7,788 nucleotides of DNA from JAZNUH01 sp045592225 (GTDB taxonomy: Bacteria; Bacillota; Clostridia; UMGS1883; UMGS1540): the NCBI GenBank assembly GCA_045592225.1, contig JAZNUH010000042.1:1-7788 (forward strand), written 5' to 3'. A model generated the notes under the pieces. The model was not told where the DNA came from, made no database searches, and saw nothing but the letters and a program-made list of their open reading frames with translations. This document shows, piece after piece, positions 7,606 through 7,788 of this stretch. The first letter of the stretch is position 1. Each line of letters opens with the position of its first letter. The position numbers and the translations under genes are program-made.

Positions 7606-7644
7606 GCCTTTGCCGGACCTGTTATAATCAGCTCCGGCAAAGGT
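7606..7644 (+). other. Long hairpin (inverted repeat) after the SLH gene
   Basis: CCTTTGCCGGA (7607-7617) pairs perfectly with TCCGGCAAAGG (7633-7643). After one C-C mismatch, three further pairs close a seven-base loop TTATAAT, and a G-T pair extends the base. It lies 20 bases past the stop codon, where a terminator is expected, but no T-run follows it, so it is not a standard intrinsic terminator. It could be an mRNA 3'-end stabilising stem or an operator for the next gene. Confidence 0.75.
7620..7628 (+). promoter_or_regulatory. Possible extended -10 promoter for the downstream lipoprotein gene
   Basis: TGTTATAAT is a full extended -10 element (TG, one base, TATAAT). No recognisable -35 box lies 16-18 bases upstream, which extended -10 promoters can tolerate. 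Transcription would start near 7635, giving a leader of about 70 bases. The element is in the loop of the 7606-7644 inverted repeat, so a protein bound to the arms would cover it. Chance occurrence in AT-rich DNA is possible. Confidence 0.45.
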
Positions 7645-7654
7645 ACGATTAATC

Positions 7655-7678
7655 ATATGTGCGAAAGCATATATTTTT
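7655..7678 (+). terminator. Candidate weak intrinsic terminator or leader hairpin
   Basis: ATATGTGC (7655-7662), a GAAA tetraloop and GCATATAT (7667-7674) form an eight-pair stem with one G-T pair, followed by TTTT. The GNRA loop and T-run resemble a rho-independent terminator, but the stem is short and AT-rich. It could end the SLH transcript or act in the leader of the lipoprotein gene. Confidence 0.45.
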
Positions 7679-7693
7679 AATAAAAAAATTTAT

Positions 7694-7700
7694 AAGGAGG
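7694..7700 (+). promoter_or_regulatory. Ribosome binding site of the lipoprotein gene
   Basis: AAGGAGG lies seven bases before the ATG at 7708. This near-perfect site confirms the start of the partial gene at the right edge. Confidence 0.9.
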
Positions 7701-7707
7701 CACTATA

Positions 7708-7788
7708 ATGAAAAAAACACTCAGCATTTTATTGGTACTTATCATGGCAGTATCAATAACAGCCTGCGGCGGCGACACAGCTGTTAAC
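7708..7788 (+). CDS. Lipoprotein, N-terminal 27 codons only (cut by window edge)
   Basis: The visible start is MKKTLSILLVLIMAVSITAC followed by GGDTAVN. Lys2-Lys3, a hydrophobic core and the lipobox ITAC with Cys20 show a type II signal peptide: the mature protein would be lipid-anchored at Cys20 on the outer face of the membrane. The glycine-rich stretch after Cys is usual for Bacillota lipoproteins. Position behind a surface hydrolase suggests a sugar-binding protein of an ABC transporter, but that is inference only; nothing of the mature domain is visible. Confidence 0.88.
   Translation, partial: MKKTLSILLVLIMAVSITACGGDTAVN

Noticed and set aside
1..7788. Search for CRISPR arrays, insertion sequences, tRNA genes and phage or defence genes
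   Set aside because: No regularly spaced direct repeats, transposase frames, terminal repeats, tRNA-like cloverleafs or defence motifs were seen by eye.

Overview
The window looks like chromosomal DNA of a Gram-positive, Clostridia-type member of the Bacillota, probably an uncultured gut or anaerobic lineage. This is inferred from moderate-to-low GC, strong AGGAGG-type ribosome binding sites, consensus sigma-A promoters, an S-layer-homology (SLH) anchored surface enzyme and a Bacillota-style lipoprotein. No rRNA, tRNA, CRISPR array, insertion sequence or phage gene is visible.

Left half (1-4282, all minus strand): a tightly packed operon read right to left. It starts with a short iron-sulfur protein related to epoxyqueuosine reductase (QueG), followed by uvrB and then uvrA, which runs off the left edge. 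The first two genes overlap by 8 bases (ATGAGTGA) and uvrB/uvrA overlap by 41 bases, so translational coupling is likely. UvrA and UvrB are the damage-recognition and damage-verification proteins of nucleotide excision repair. The QueG-like protein keeps all eight cluster-binding cysteines but lacks the catalytic Asp region and the C-terminal half of true QueG, so its reaction is unknown.

Divergent control region (4283-4517, 235 bases): a promoter faces left for the repair operon (TTGAAT-17-TATAAT) and another faces right (TTGACA-18-TATAAT). The leftward promoter is bracketed by a perfect 11-base inverted repeat, one arm on the -35 box and the other on the ribosome binding site of the first gene. 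I see no LexA/SOS box.

Right half (4518-7788, plus strand): a 1022-residue secreted protein with a signal peptide, two carbohydrate-binding-like beta-sandwich domains, an Ig-like linker, a clan GH-A-like TIM barrel with two candidate catalytic glutamates, a small C-terminal beta domain and three SLH repeats. It is best read as a cell-surface glycoside hydrolase of unassigned family. A 121-base gap follows, holding two hairpins; the first has an extended -10 sequence in its loop. The window ends 27 codons into a lipoprotein gene, possibly a solute-binding protein, which would fit a surface glycan-use locus, but too little of it is present to say.

Most of the window is ordinary. The items worth a second look are the inverted repeat on the repair operon promoter, the reduced QueG-like protein, the unassigned SLH-anchored hydrolase and the hairpin that encloses a -10 element. 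I found no convincing evidence of a wholly new multi-gene system.
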